A program made the translations under genes and the position numbers. Below the pieces are notes generated by a model. It had not been told where the DNA came from, did no database searches, and worked only from the letters and a program-made list of their open reading frames with translations. Shown piece by piece: positions 1 through 8,383 of a DNA stretch of 64,000 nucleotides. Location: NCBI RefSeq assembly GCF_001661595.2, contig NZ_LYPF02000010.1, positions 1 to 64,000 of the forward strand. Direction: 5' to 3'. Positions within the stretch are counted from its first letter, which is position 1; the number at the start of each line of letters is the position of its first letter. This DNA comes from Crocinitomix algicola. Lineage in GTDB: Bacteria > Bacteroidota > Bacteroidia > Flavobacteriales_D > Crocinitomicaceae.

Positions 1-1
1 T

Positions 2-119
2 TTTTGGCGACTTGGTGCGACTAAATCATTCCCAGATTCAGTTGCGCCACGGAGCCATATTTTTGGCGACTTGGTGCGACTAAATCATTCCCAGATTCAG
101 TTGCGCCACGGAGCCATAT
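2..119. repeat. Two 59-bp tandem palindromic repeats
   Basis: Positions 2-60 and 61-119 are identical 59-bp copies in direct tandem. Each copy is itself an imperfect inverted repeat: the first 22 bases from GGCGACTT pair with the last 22 ending in GGAGCC, with 16 of 22 matches plus two G-T wobble pairs, around a short centre. The array touches the window edge, so more copies may lie to the left. I do not recognise the family; a REP-like dispersed palindrome is possible. Confidence 0.85.
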
Positions 120-126
120 TAAATTT

Positions 127-160
127 AAAAAGGGTAGAGCAGAATTGCGCTACCCTTTTT
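127..160 (-). terminator. Intrinsic terminator of the tRNA gene
   Basis: A perfect 11-bp stem (127-137 with 150-160) extended by two more pairs, with A/T runs on both sides, forms a bidirectional-looking terminator. On the minus strand it begins two bases after the tRNA discriminator base, so it would end the tRNA transcript almost at its mature 3' end. Confidence 0.85.
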
Positions 161-161
161 G

Positions 162-235
162 TGGGCCCACCTGGGCTCGAACCAGGGACTTTCTGATTAT
201 GAGTCAGATACTCTAACCAACTGAGTTATAGGCCC
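162..235 (-). tRNA. tRNA with CAT anticodon (Met, or Ile2)
   Basis: The minus strand folds into a 74-nt cloverleaf. The acceptor stem is GGGCCTA paired with TGGGCCC, the D arm has CTC/GAG, the anticodon stem is CTGA/TCAG with loop CTCATAA (anticodon CAT), and the T arm carries GGTTCGA. The discriminator is A and CCA is not encoded. CAT can be elongator Met or Ile2 with lysidine-modified C34; sequence alone does not settle it for me. A terminator follows directly and a decayed second copy lies just upstream. Confidence 0.93.
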
Positions 236-278
236 GATGATTATAAGTTCATCAACTGTATTTTCTTACTTTTTGACG

Positions 279-341
279 TGGCCCGTCTAAGACGGATCAA
301 ACCAGGGACTGATTAAATGTAATCTCTATCTAATTAGACCC
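279..341 (-). pseudogene. Decayed tandem copy of the tRNA(CAT) gene
   Basis: This about 63-nt stretch lines up with the intact tRNA at both ends and in the T arm (AACCAGGGACT is shared), but the anticodon arm and D arm are eroded and about 11 nt are missing. No CTCATAA anticodon loop remains. The 5' flank is shared exactly: positions 233-261 equal 339-367, an offset of 106 bp. The unit therefore looks like a tandem duplication of tRNA plus leader in which one copy has decayed. Confidence 0.75.
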
Positions 342-511
342 GATGATTATAAGTTCATCAACTGTATCTTTTCGCTTTGAATGTCAATCATTTTCAACAA
401 AATGTTTAACACAATCGGTTTTTAATTCTAAAAATTAAAACACAAAGCAGTTTAATCTTAATTTGGCCGCTTCTTCATAAGGAAATAACCCAAGAGAAAA
501 ACAAGCGGGTG

Positions 512-542
512 CAAATGTATCGGAATAAATTTATTATTCAAA
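512..542 (-). promoter_or_regulatory. Candidate promoter of the tRNA unit
   Basis: Reading the minus strand, TTTG (542-539), a 19-bp spacer and TACATTTG (519-512) match the Bacteroidota consensus TTTG-N17-23-TAnnTTTG at both elements. It points toward the decayed tRNA and the intact tRNA. Between it and the tRNA copies, 368-505 holds no ORF I can support, only a small hairpin at 420-440. Confidence 0.55.
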
Positions 543-573
543 ATAATTAATCAAAAAATCTATCACAGATGAA

Positions 574-1266
574 CTAGAAGAAATTTAATTGACTCACCAA
601 CTTATCTTTACATGATCTACTGACAGGAATTACTTTATCTCCAATTAAAACCATATTATCCTCAAAGCGGTTTATTTTATCCAAACAAACAATAAAAGAA
701 CGGTGAACACGAATAAATTTATTATTTGGTAAACGCTCCTCAATGGCTTTCATAGTGCTCAACGCAGTTAACCTTTCTTTTGTTGTATAAATATTCATAT
801 AATCAGAATAAGCTTCAATGTATAAAATCTCATCAAAATCAATTCTTGAATATCCGTTATTACATTTTATATAAATATGATCAGAATCAGCAATGCCACC
901 CGACTTTTCCTTTTTTCTAGTTTTAGCTCGCTGAATTCCTTGTAAAAATCTACCGTAAGGAACTGGTTTTGCTAAAAAATCTATAACATCAAAATCAAAT
1001 GCTCTTACGGCATAATCCCGATTTATTGATGTAATAATAACTTGCGGAGTGATATCTGCTTGCGCTAAAAAATCTAATCCACTTAATTGAGGCATTTCAA
1101 CATCTAGGATTATAAGATCTGTTTGATTTAAATCTTTATCTTTTGAAGCTTCTAATGCAGATTCATATTCACTTTGAAAACGCAGCTCATCTGTGTTTTC
1201 AATATATTTCTTTATTATATGTCTTGACAACTTATCGTCATCAATAATTGATATATTTAATAACAT
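574..1266 (-). CDS. LytTR-family response regulator
   Basis: This encodes a 230-residue two-component response regulator. An N-terminal receiver domain opens with ISIIDDD (acidic pocket), has the phosphoacceptor Asp in LIILDVEMPQ and the conserved Lys in FLAKPV. A C-terminal LytTR DNA-binding domain follows (FDEILYIEAYSDYMNIYT, then KFIRVHRSFIV). I start it at the ATG at 1266, which places the receiver beta-1 strand at the N-terminus; an upstream in-frame start at 1323 would add an unsupported 19-residue tail. No partner kinase of the LytS/YehU type is adjacent, so the cognate kinase must be elsewhere. Divergent from the HAD gene. Confidence 0.92.
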   Translation of the reverse strand: MLLNISIIDDDKLSRHIIKKYIENTDELRFQSEYESALEASKDKDLNQTDLIILDVEMPQLSGLDFLAQADITPQVIITSINRDYAVRAFDFDVIDFLAKPVPYGRFLQGIQRAKTRKKEKSGGIADSDHIYIKCNNGYSRIDFDEILYIEAYSDYMNIYTTKERLTALSTMKAIEERLPNNKFIRVHRSFIVCLDKINRFEDNMVLIGDKVIPVSRSCKDKLVSQLNFF

Positions 1267-1354
1267 CCATTTAGTTTGTTGTAATAAAGATAAAAAAATA
1301 ATTGAATCGTTTACACAGCTCATAAATTCCTCATTTTTTAGTTAAATTTCGAGA

Positions 1355-1984
1355 ATGGAAACACGGATATCAACATTATTAATTGATTTAGGAGGAGTTA
1401 TCTTAAATATAGATTACCATCTTACCATAGATGCTTTCAAAAGAATTGGAATAAGTGATTTTGAATCGGTGTATTCTCAGGCAAAGCAAGGAAAGGTATT
1501 TGACGACCTTGAAACTGGTAAAATTAGTGGGAAAGAATTTAAATCATACCTCCGCAAAGCCCTCAACCAACCCGACATTTCAGATTTGACATTGGATAAT
1601 GCGTGGAACAAAATGCTTTTGGATTTACCAGAAGAAAGAATCACCCTATTAAAGAGACTAAAAAAGAAATATAAACTGCTCCTGTTCAGCAACACTAATG
1701 AGATTCATTACGAAAAATTCAGATCAATTTTAAAAGCATCGTATGGCAATGAAAACTTGTTAGAAACCTTGTTTGACACCACCTATTACTCTCATATTTT
1801 AGGAGTTCGCAAACCACATAAAGAATCATTTAAAAAAATATTAGAGCTTGAAAGTCTTGATCCTGGTGAGGTGATATTCTTTGATGATAGCATCCAACAC
1901 ATACACGGTGCGATTGAGGCAGGTATATCGTCACGGCATTTAATTGATAACGATATTATTGCAGCTACAAAAGACCTTATTTAA
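1355..1984 (+). CDS. HAD-family phosphatase (YihX-like)
   Basis: A 209-residue haloacid dehalogenase-superfamily protein. Motif I is LIDLGGVIL (nucleophile Asp11), motif II is LLLFSNTNE, the Lys of motif III is in GVRKPHKESF and the acidic motif IV is VIFFDDS. The helical cap between motifs I and II is typical of the YihX (glucose-1-phosphate phosphatase-like) subgroup, but substrate cannot be assigned. Its TAA overlaps the ATG of the helicase that follows by one base, indicating translational coupling. Confidence 0.88.
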   Translation: METRISTLLIDLGGVILNIDYHLTIDAFKRIGISDFESVYSQAKQGKVFDDLETGKISGKEFKSYLRKALNQPDISDLTLDNAWNKMLLDLPEERITLLKRLKKKYKLLLFSNTNEIHYEKFRSILKASYGNENLLETLFDTTYYSHILGVRKPHKESFKKILELESLDPGEVIFFDDSIQHIHGAIEAGISSRHLIDNDIIAATKDLI

Positions 1985-4900
1985 TGAACACATTCGAAGG
2001 ATTGAACGATTTACGAAATTTACTTTTCGATTTTTCTAAACGAAATACTTTTGTTCATATCCGCAAGAATAATCTTTGGATTATTGAAGACGACAACCAA
2101 AGTAACCTTGCTGATAAGATTAGCAAAAAAGCTAAATTCTATCAAAAGGAGTATGGCTTAGAGACGAGCCTTAAAGTTTCAGTTTTTATTGAATGGTTGC
2201 CTCCTGCCTCTACAGGCAAGTCTCAAGGCGAATATTTTTGCTCTCCACTGTTCTACCAACCCTGCAGCATTAAAAAAGAGCAAAAAATCACTGTAAATTA
2301 CAGCGTAACTACAGAAGATGAAACGTATATCACCAACCCTGTTCTTAAACACTATTTTGCATTGTTCTATAATTTGAATTTACCCGAAAAATTCACGGAT
2401 TTAGACAATCAAATTGAAACAATTTTGTCTTTTTTTAACGAAGGAGAATCGAATGAGAGAATTAAAATTGCTGAAAATTTTGATCCGAATCAAGGCTGGC
2501 AAATAATCAAAAAAGAAGCTGTAGGTATTTTTAACTACAAAAAAAGCTCCTTAGCTGCAGATTATACCTCCATCCAAAATCATAACTCACCCACTATTAA
2601 ACACTTATTAGAAGGGGAGACACAACTAGAGAGCAGACAACCTCACATAGCAAAACTAATTTCAAGTTTAGATGCTAGTCAACACAGCGTGGTGAATAGA
2701 GCATTAAGTGAAAATCTTGTCATTCAAGGTCCTCCTGGTACAGGGAAATCACACACTATAGTGGCTTTGATTGGCGCATTATTAGCAGAAAACAGAACAG
2801 TTTTATTTATTTCGGAAAAAAAATCCGCCTTAGATGTTGTAGCCAATCGACTAACGAAGAAAGGCTTATCCGAGTTAATTGCGTTTTTCAACACGGGTAA
2901 AAATCAAAAGAAATTCTTCTATCAACAAGTAAAAAAAGCTTGGGAAAATCGTCACGTTAACGACCGAAAATTAACTGAACTCAGCTCAAACTTAAACAAT
3001 CAAAATTTAGCGCTATATCCCGAAAAAATAAGAGGAAAGATAAAAACGCTAATCGATATTATTTTGAAAGCGGGAGTTCCACTTCAATATATAGAATCGG
3101 AAATTCAAGTACCCTCATTTGATGAATGGCAAAAACATCATGATTTATTATCTCAACTGTCCACACAATTACTAAGTGATTTCAATGAAGAATTTTTGAG
3201 TAATACGTCATTTGCCCAATTGAACCCTATATTATTCAAAGAAAATGACATTGTCAATGCGATAGAAAAGCGAATAAATGAAATTGAGCACACGATTATT
3301 AGTGTCAACAAAGTTTCTAAAGATTATAATCTATCGAGCAACTATACTCAATTTATGCACTTAGCCATTACAGCAAGTATTTTGGATATGGTTAATAAAG
3401 TTCAATTAGATCTTCTCAATGACGGTTCAAAGAAATTTAATTCTTTCAATCGTTGGGCGAAAAAATACCAACTCCTAAAAGCCAAGGTTCAACAAGCTGA
3501 AAAAGCGAATGCTGCTTGGAGCAAAAAACCATCAATTAGTGAGATTACTGAACTGATTGACATCATTAAACGCGTGTCACATTCAAAATCAAGTAGTGTA
3601 TTCCGAATTTTAAAGAGAAACCCCAGTCGTTTAAAGGAAGCCTTTAGAGATTTTCATAGCGGTATCAGTCAACACACTCAACTAAAGCTTTTGGATGGTC
3701 TGCAATTGGAATGGAGATTAAAAAACGAGCTTGAGGAAGTAAAAATAAAATTAAAACATAATCTAAACATCACAAATCCTGACCATGAAATTGATTTAAT
3801 TTTTAACCTAAGATCCAAATTAAATTCTTTATCACAATCGGAATATTTATTTCTATTAGAGCATGAAAATTCTGAGGATCTCATACAAGTTTTAAGTAAA
3901 ATTCATCCAGAAATCCAACGTTTAAATGCTCTCATTCGGTATCTTTTTGCTGAAAACCATTTTGATAACATTGATGAGTTAAGTGAAAAGATTTCTAAAA
4001 TACGATTAGAATTACCCCAAATTAATCGGTGGCTACCTGAACTAAAAGAACTCTTCCAATTGCCTAAAGATATTCGTGATTATACCTTAAATACTGGTAG
4101 AAGCATTAAAGAACTTCAAGCAATTGTAGCCTACCAAAATCTTCTACAAGAAACACGTTTTGAACCTCATTTCAAATCATTATCTGGGTGGTCATATTTG
4201 AGGGAATTACAAATGGAACAAGCAAACGAACAACGCATACATCAAAATAACATTCAAAATATATTAATTGGACGGTCCAAAAAACTAGAAGCGCTAAACA
4301 ACCTACTTCAAACACCTGCTTTTAAATTAAAAGGACATGATAAATCACTTAAAAGAGAACTCAAACAAGCTAAGCGACTTCTTATTCATGAAATGAACAA
4401 ACAACAGCGACATTTACCTGTCCGTGAATATTATGAGACCTGTCAACCATTTTTAAAAGAAATTCAACCTGTATGGATGATGAACCCTTTAACAGTAGCC
4501 GAAAACTTACCCTGTTTACCTGAACTATTTGATGTTGTTATATTTGATGAATCAAGTCAGATTCCTCTTGAAGATGCTTTGCCATCTATCTATAGAGCGA
4601 AACAAGCCATAATTGTTGGAGATTCCAATCAAATGCCTCCTTCTCGATTTTTCTCCAGTCAATTGGAGACCAAAACCTTATTAGATCAGGCCGAAATTAG
4701 TTTTAATACCCGCATGTTAACCTGGCATTATCGAAGTAAACACCCACAACTAATTCAATTTTCTAATCATCATTTTTACGATAATCAACTTATTACATTA
4801 CCAGCTAGCGTGAAAGGAAACGCAATCGAAGTTTATGAATGTAATGGAGTTTTTGAAGCAGGGGTTAATCGAGTAGAAGCTGAAAAAATTGCAGATTACT

Positions 4901-5601
4901 GCGTCACTACAGATTTCAAAAATAATGATGTCTTAATAATTGCTTTTTCCCAAGAACAAGAAAAACTAATTCGAAAGTTACTTAATCAAAAGACACCTCC
5001 AAGCTCCTTAAAAACAAAGATTCGTAACCTTGAAAACGCACAGGGAATTGAAGCGGAAACCGTTATCATATCGGTTGGTTATGGGTTTAATTCTGAAGGC
5101 TCATTTAATATGAACTTCGGACCTATTAATCGAATAAATGGAGCGAAACGATTGAATGTATTGTTTACACGAGCCATCCGAAAAATGGTAATTTTTAAAT
5201 CAATATCCTCTTCTCATTTAAGTTTATCATCCAACCGCGGAATCACCATTTTAAAAGATTTTTTAGACTATTGTGAACATATTAATCAACCAGAAAACCA
5301 AGTAAAAGATATACCATACGCTCATCAACTCATTTACGATTGGATCATCCAAAACAGGAAAACAATTCACTATTATCCAAGTTCGCCGGAGCGAACAGTC
5401 GGTTACTTCATCAATGATGATCGTTCAAAAATTTTATTAGTAGATCCAGGGTTACATCCAAATGATGTAGCATCTACCAATAGTTTTATAAAAGTTCTAT
5501 TTCAGCACTTTAAGTCAGTAAAAATCATTCTTAGTATTGATTTATGGCTCAATAAAGAGAGAGTTAAACAAGAAGTTCTTGAATTTTTTACGGATAACTA
5601 A
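1984..5601 (+). CDS. Large superfamily 1 helicase (DUF4011-type N-terminus)
   Basis: A 1205-residue protein. The N-terminus (LRNLLFDFSKRN) resembles the DUF4011 domain found in large bacterial SF1 helicases. Walker A is GPPGTGKS at about residue 250, Walker B-like FDESSQ at about 855, a DNA2/UPF1-type motif with GDSNQMPP follows, and the C-terminal SF1 motif is RLNVLFTRA at about 1057. A 450-residue, Lys/Glu-rich region predicted by eye as coiled coil separates the two halves of the motor. The last 130 residues may be a diverged restriction-endonuclease-like domain of the kind seen in relatives, but I see no clear catalytic motif. The role is unknown: DNA/RNA unwinding or defence are possible. 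Coupled to the upstream HAD gene. Confidence 0.85.
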   Translation: MNTFEGLNDLRNLLFDFSKRNTFVHIRKNNLWIIEDDNQSNLADKISKKAKFYQKEYGLETSLKVSVFIEWLPPASTGKSQGEYFCSPLFYQPCSIKKEQKITVNYSVTTEDETYITNPVLKHYFALFYNLNLPEKFTDLDNQIETILSFFNEGESNERIKIAENFDPNQGWQIIKKEAVGIFNYKKSSLAADYTSIQNHNSPTIKHLLEGETQLESRQPHIAKLISSLDASQHSVVNRALSENLVIQGPPGTGKSHTIVALIGALLAENRTVLFISEKKSALDVVANRLTKKGLSELIAFFNTGKNQKKFFYQQVKKAWENRHVNDRKLTELSSNLNNQNLALYPEKIRGKIKTLIDIILKAGVPLQYIESEIQVPSFDEWQKHHDLLSQLSTQLLSDFNEEFLSNTSFAQLNPILFKENDIVNAIEKRINEIEHTIISVNKVSKDYNLSSNYTQFMHLAITASILDMVNKVQLDLLNDGSKKFNSFNRWAKKYQLLKAKVQQAEKANAAWSKKPSISEITELIDIIKRVSHSKSSSVFRILKRNPSRLKEAFRDFHSGISQHTQLKLLDGLQLEWRLKNELEEVKIKLKHNLNITNPDHEIDLIFNLRSKLNSLSQSEYLFLLEHENSEDLIQVLSKIHPEIQRLNALIRYLFAENHFDNIDELSEKISKIRLELPQINRWLPELKELFQLPKDIRDYTLNTGRSIKELQAIVAYQNLLQETRFEPHFKSLSGWSYLRELQMEQANEQRIHQNNIQNILIGRSKKLEALNNLLQTPAFKLKGHDKSLKRELKQAKRLLIHEMNKQQRHLPVREYYETCQPFLKEIQPVWMMNPLTVAENLPCLPELFDVVIFDESSQIPLEDALPSIYRAKQAIIVGDSNQMPPSRFFSSQLETKTLLDQAEISFNTRMLTWHYRSKHPQLIQFSNHHFYDNQLITLPASVKGNAIEVYECNGVFEAGVNRVEAEKIADYCVTTDFKNNDVLIIAFSQEQEKLIRKLLNQKTPPSSLKTKIRNLENAQGIEAETVIISVGYGFNSEGSFNMNFGPINRINGAKRLNVLFTRAIRKMVIFKSISSSHLSLSSNRGITILKDFLDYCEHINQPENQVKDIPYAHQLIYDWIIQNRKTIHYYPSSPERTVGYFINDDRSKILLVDPGLHPNDVASTNSFIKVLFQHFKSVKIILSIDLWLNKERVKQEVLEFFTDN

Positions 5602-5622
5602 ATTTGTAAGCATTAGAAAATG

Positions 5623-6090
5623 CTAATTAACTGTGTCCTCAACAACAATCTTTATCAATTCAGATTCAAATCCTTTGCTCGACAAATACCGACTTAATTT
5701 TGCTATTCGATCCCATTTACTATTGGCACGAATGAGAAGATTTTTATTTATGGATAATTCTTTTAGCGTTTCGAGGTATTCATCTTCGTCAATTTCTTCC
5801 AAGCCTTTTTGAATAGAATAATTAGAAATTTTCTTTTGCTTTAGGTGCTGCCTAATCTTAATTCTTCCCCAGCGTTTAATTCTGAATTTACCGGAAACAA
5901 ATGCGCATGCAAAACGCTCTTCATTAAGAAAATTACTTTGAATTAAATGCGCTATAAGAGCGTCTATATCTTCTTCATATAACAACCAAGAGGTTAGTTT
6001 TTTTCTAACCTCTTGATCACAACGTTCTTGATAAGCGCAGAACGCTTCAATTTTTAATTTCGCTTCTTGGAAACTATATTTCGGTTGCAT
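5623..6090 (-). CDS. recX: RecX family regulatory protein
   Basis: A 155-residue protein with the three-helix RecX repeats: AFCAYQERCDQEVRKKL at the start, LIQSNFLNEERFACAFVSGK in the second repeat, and KRWGRIKIRQHLKQKKI. RecX binds RecA filaments and limits recombinase activity. It lies 17 bp downstream of the RNase G gene on the same strand and converges with the helicase; recA is not in the window. Confidence 0.92.
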   Translation of the reverse strand: MQPKYSFQEAKLKIEAFCAYQERCDQEVRKKLTSWLLYEEDIDALIAHLIQSNFLNEERFACAFVSGKFRIKRWGRIKIRQHLKQKKISNYSIQKGLEEIDEDEYLETLKELSINKNLLIRANSKWDRIAKLSRYLSSKGFESELIKIVVEDTVN

Positions 6091-6107
6091 TTTCCGAAAT
6101 TTAGTTG

Positions 6108-7661
6108 TTAGAAAGTTATTTCTTCACCCTGATCATCCAAAAATGCATATTGAAGCATATGATTGGAATTATTAGCGCGTATTGAAACCCATTTCTTATA
6201 CTGAAAAAACCAACTTAATTGCTTTGAAATAAATCCTTTTTTAAAGTATGCCTCTAAGTAAGGATGAACTACTAAACTGATTTTTTTTGCTTTTTTCTCG
6301 CCAAGTAAAAAATGTAATTTGCTTTCAATTTCATCGGCAAACATGATTGAAGCTTGAATTTTCCCAGTACCATTACAGGCAGGGCAACCCTCTGAAGTTT
6401 CAATATTCGTTACCGGACGAACACGTTGACGAGTAATTTCTACAACTCCAAATTTACTAGGAGGGATAATACTGTGCTTTGCTTTATCCTGCTTTAACAA
6501 CTCTCTCAAACGCGTATATAAGAGCTTATTATTCTCCTTTTTATGCATATCAATAAAATCAACACAGATAATTCCGCCCATATCTCGCAATCTTAAAACT
6601 CGCGCCAATTCTTCGGCTGCTTCTAAATTTACGGTGATAGCATTATTTTCCTGAGTATCATTTTTTGCAGAGCGGTTACCGCTATTCACATCAACAACGT
6701 GCATGGCTTCAGTGTGTTCAATAATAAGATAACCACCGCTAGGCAATGGAACCTTCTTACCGAAAAGCACTTTAATTTCTTTATTTACGCCGAATTGCTC
6801 AAAGATATCTACACGTCCTTTATACTCCTTTAAGATACCAACTTTTTCAGGAGCAATGGACTGCACATATTCTTTCATTTCAGCATAAAGCACAGGGTCA
6901 TTTACATGAATCTTATTGAAATTCTCATTCAAGGTATCTCGTAATAATGAAGATGCGCGATTTAATTCTCCCAGCACCCTTTTTGGTGCTTTTGATTTTT
7001 TAAGATTCGCATGCATTTTACGCCAGCGCTCTAATAAGTCCTTTAAATCAGCATCAATTTCCGCCAATTTTTTATTGTTCGCTACTGTTCGAATGATTAC
7101 TCCAAAGTTTTTAGGCAAAACACTTTTGACAATGTCTTTAAGCCTTTTCTTTTCTTCAGGGTCTTTAATTTGCTGAGAAATCGAAACCTTGTTTGAAAAT
7201 GGCACAAGCACTAAAAAGCGACCAGCAAGTGTAATTTCAGAGCTTAAACGAGGTCCTTTAGATGAAATAGGTTCTTTGGCAACCTGCACAAGAATTTCGC
7301 GCGAAGACGAGAGCGTGTCAGTTATTTTACCGTCTTTTTCAATATCTTGTTCAGATTTGAAATACAATAAATCAGCAACATTTTGCTTTCCTCTTAGCGT
7401 GTCTTGTGTAAATTTATCGAGGGACTTAAATTGCGGTCCCAAATCAAGGTAATGCAGAAAAGCATCTTTTTCGTAGCCAACATTAACGAACGACGCGTTT
7501 AAGCTGGCAACAACTTTTCGCACTTTACCAAGATATATATCACCCACGGCAAAATCCGTGTCTCCCTTCTCTTCATGAAGCTCAACAAGCGTTGAGTCAC
7601 GCATAAGAGCCATAGAGATTTCTCCGCTGGGTTTTGAATTAACTATAAGTTCAAAACTCAC
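6108..7661 (-). CDS. rng: Ribonuclease E/G family protein
   Basis: A 517-residue RNase G-like endoribonuclease. It has an N-terminal S1 domain (VGDIYLGKVRKVVASLNASFVNVGYEKDAFLH split across residues 40-72), the catalytic DNase I-like region with VVDVNSG and ICVDFIDM supplying the Mg-binding Asp residues, and the zinc-link motif CPAC near residue 423 followed by GTGK. The long C-terminal scaffold of RNase E is absent, so this is the short G form. It would process rRNA and turn over mRNA. It is followed by recX and preceded by the tiny basic gene and HU. Confidence 0.94.
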   Translation of the reverse strand: MSFELIVNSKPSGEISMALMRDSTLVELHEEKGDTDFAVGDIYLGKVRKVVASLNASFVNVGYEKDAFLHYLDLGPQFKSLDKFTQDTLRGKQNVADLLYFKSEQDIEKDGKITDTLSSSREILVQVAKEPISSKGPRLSSEITLAGRFLVLVPFSNKVSISQQIKDPEEKKRLKDIVKSVLPKNFGVIIRTVANNKKLAEIDADLKDLLERWRKMHANLKKSKAPKRVLGELNRASSLLRDTLNENFNKIHVNDPVLYAEMKEYVQSIAPEKVGILKEYKGRVDIFEQFGVNKEIKVLFGKKVPLPSGGYLIIEHTEAMHVVDVNSGNRSAKNDTQENNAITVNLEAAEELARVLRLRDMGGIICVDFIDMHKKENNKLLYTRLRELLKQDKAKHSIIPPSKFGVVEITRQRVRPVTNIETSEGCPACNGTGKIQASIMFADEIESKLHFLLGEKKAKKISLVVHPYLEAYFKKGFISKQLSWFFQYKKWVSIRANNSNHMLQYAFLDDQGEEITF

Positions 7662-7761
7662 TAATATGTAGATTAAATAATAAACTAAGAAAACTTAACA
7701 GCACTGGCCATTAAGCTTCTCATGAATTGACTTTCAATAAATTGAAATGGAAAACGAATCC

Positions 7762-7854
7762 CTATTTCTTTTTCTTGTGTCTGTTTTTTCTTAGTCTTTT
7801 CTTTCTTTTGTGAGTTGACATTTTATGTCTTTTTCTCTTTTTACCACTTGGCAT
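7762..7854 (-). CDS. 30-residue Lys/Arg-rich protein, AURKAIP1/COX24 (mS38-like) type
   Basis: A minus-strand ATG at 7854 opens a 30-codon frame that reads MPSGKKRKRHKMSTHKRKK followed by RLRKNRHKKKK and a TAG stop. Nineteen of 30 residues are Lys or Arg. The PSGKKRKRHK-THKRKK pattern is that of the very small Bacteroidota proteins assigned to the AURKAIP1/COX24 domain, related to mitochondrial ribosomal protein mS38. A ribosome-associated role is inferred from that family only. The gene stands between the HU terminator and the RNase G start. Confidence 0.82.
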   Translation of the reverse strand: MPSGKKRKRHKMSTHKRKKRLRKNRHKKKK

Positions 7855-7900
7855 AATAAAAGTTTTTTAAAAAGTTAATACTTAGTTTTTCTTAATATGT

Positions 7901-7931
7901 AAAAAAACTTCCTGATAATCAGGAAGTTTTT
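7901..7931 (-). terminator. Intrinsic terminator after HU
   Basis: A perfect 13-bp stem (7903-7915 with 7919-7931) with a 3-nt loop and A/T runs on both ends lies downstream of the HU stop codon on the minus strand, separating HU from the 30-residue protein gene. Confidence 0.85.
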
Positions 7932-7992
7932 GTTAATTCATCCTTAATCGGCGGACAAAGGTAGTAAAAAAATATTGTTTATCTAACAATAC

Positions 7993-8283
7993 TTACTTTA
8001 CTGCCACATTTTCTTTCACATCTTCGATGAAAGTTTTCGCTGGTTTAAATGCAGGAATATTGTGAGCAGGGATAATAATCGACTCATTTTTTGAAATGTT
8101 TCTTCCTGTTTTTTCAGCACGTTCTTTCACAATGAAAGATCCAAATCCTCTTAAGTAAACGTTGTTTCCTTCTGTAAGTGAAGACTTTACGGAATCCATA
8201 AATGCCTCTACTGTTGCTTGCACTGCAACTTTTTCAATTCCTGTTTGGTCTGAGATTTTTGCAACGATATCTGCTTTCGTCAT
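7993..8283 (-). CDS. HU/IHF-family DNA-binding protein
   Basis: A 96-residue nucleoid protein. It has the N-terminal helices (MTKADIVAKISDQTG), the GFGSF turn and the beta-arm ending in the conserved IPAFKPAK segment, with the DNA-intercalating Pro in the ESIIIPAHN loop. Length is close to the standard 90 residues, with a short tail. It bends and compacts DNA. A good promoter lies just upstream and a strong terminator downstream, so it is monocistronic. Confidence 0.95.
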   Translation of the reverse strand: MTKADIVAKISDQTGIEKVAVQATVEAFMDSVKSSLTEGNNVYLRGFGSFIVKERAEKTGRNISKNESIIIPAHNIPAFKPAKTFIEDVKENVAVK

Positions 8284-8317
8284 AACATATTAATATTTAA
8301 TCATTTGTAAATCGGTG

Positions 8318-8352
8318 CAAAAATAATTGTTATTCTCTTAAGTTTTCACAAA
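8318..8352 (-). promoter_or_regulatory. Promoter of the HU gene
   Basis: On the minus strand TTTG (8352-8349), a 23-bp spacer and TATTTTTG (8325-8318) match the Bacteroidota promoter consensus. The start codon follows about 35 bp downstream. Confidence 0.6.
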
Positions 8353-8383
8353 AAAAGTAAAGAACTTTGATTTTTTTATACAA

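Noticed and set aside
1984-5601. HAD gene plus large helicase as an anti-phage defence pair
   Set aside because: SF1 helicases of this type occur in defence loci, but here no nuclease, methylase or mobile element is adjacent and the surrounding genes are housekeeping.
5609-5624. AGCATT/AATGCT hairpin between the helicase and recX
   Set aside because: Six-bp stem without a T-run that runs into the recX stop codon; could be chance in AT-rich DNA.
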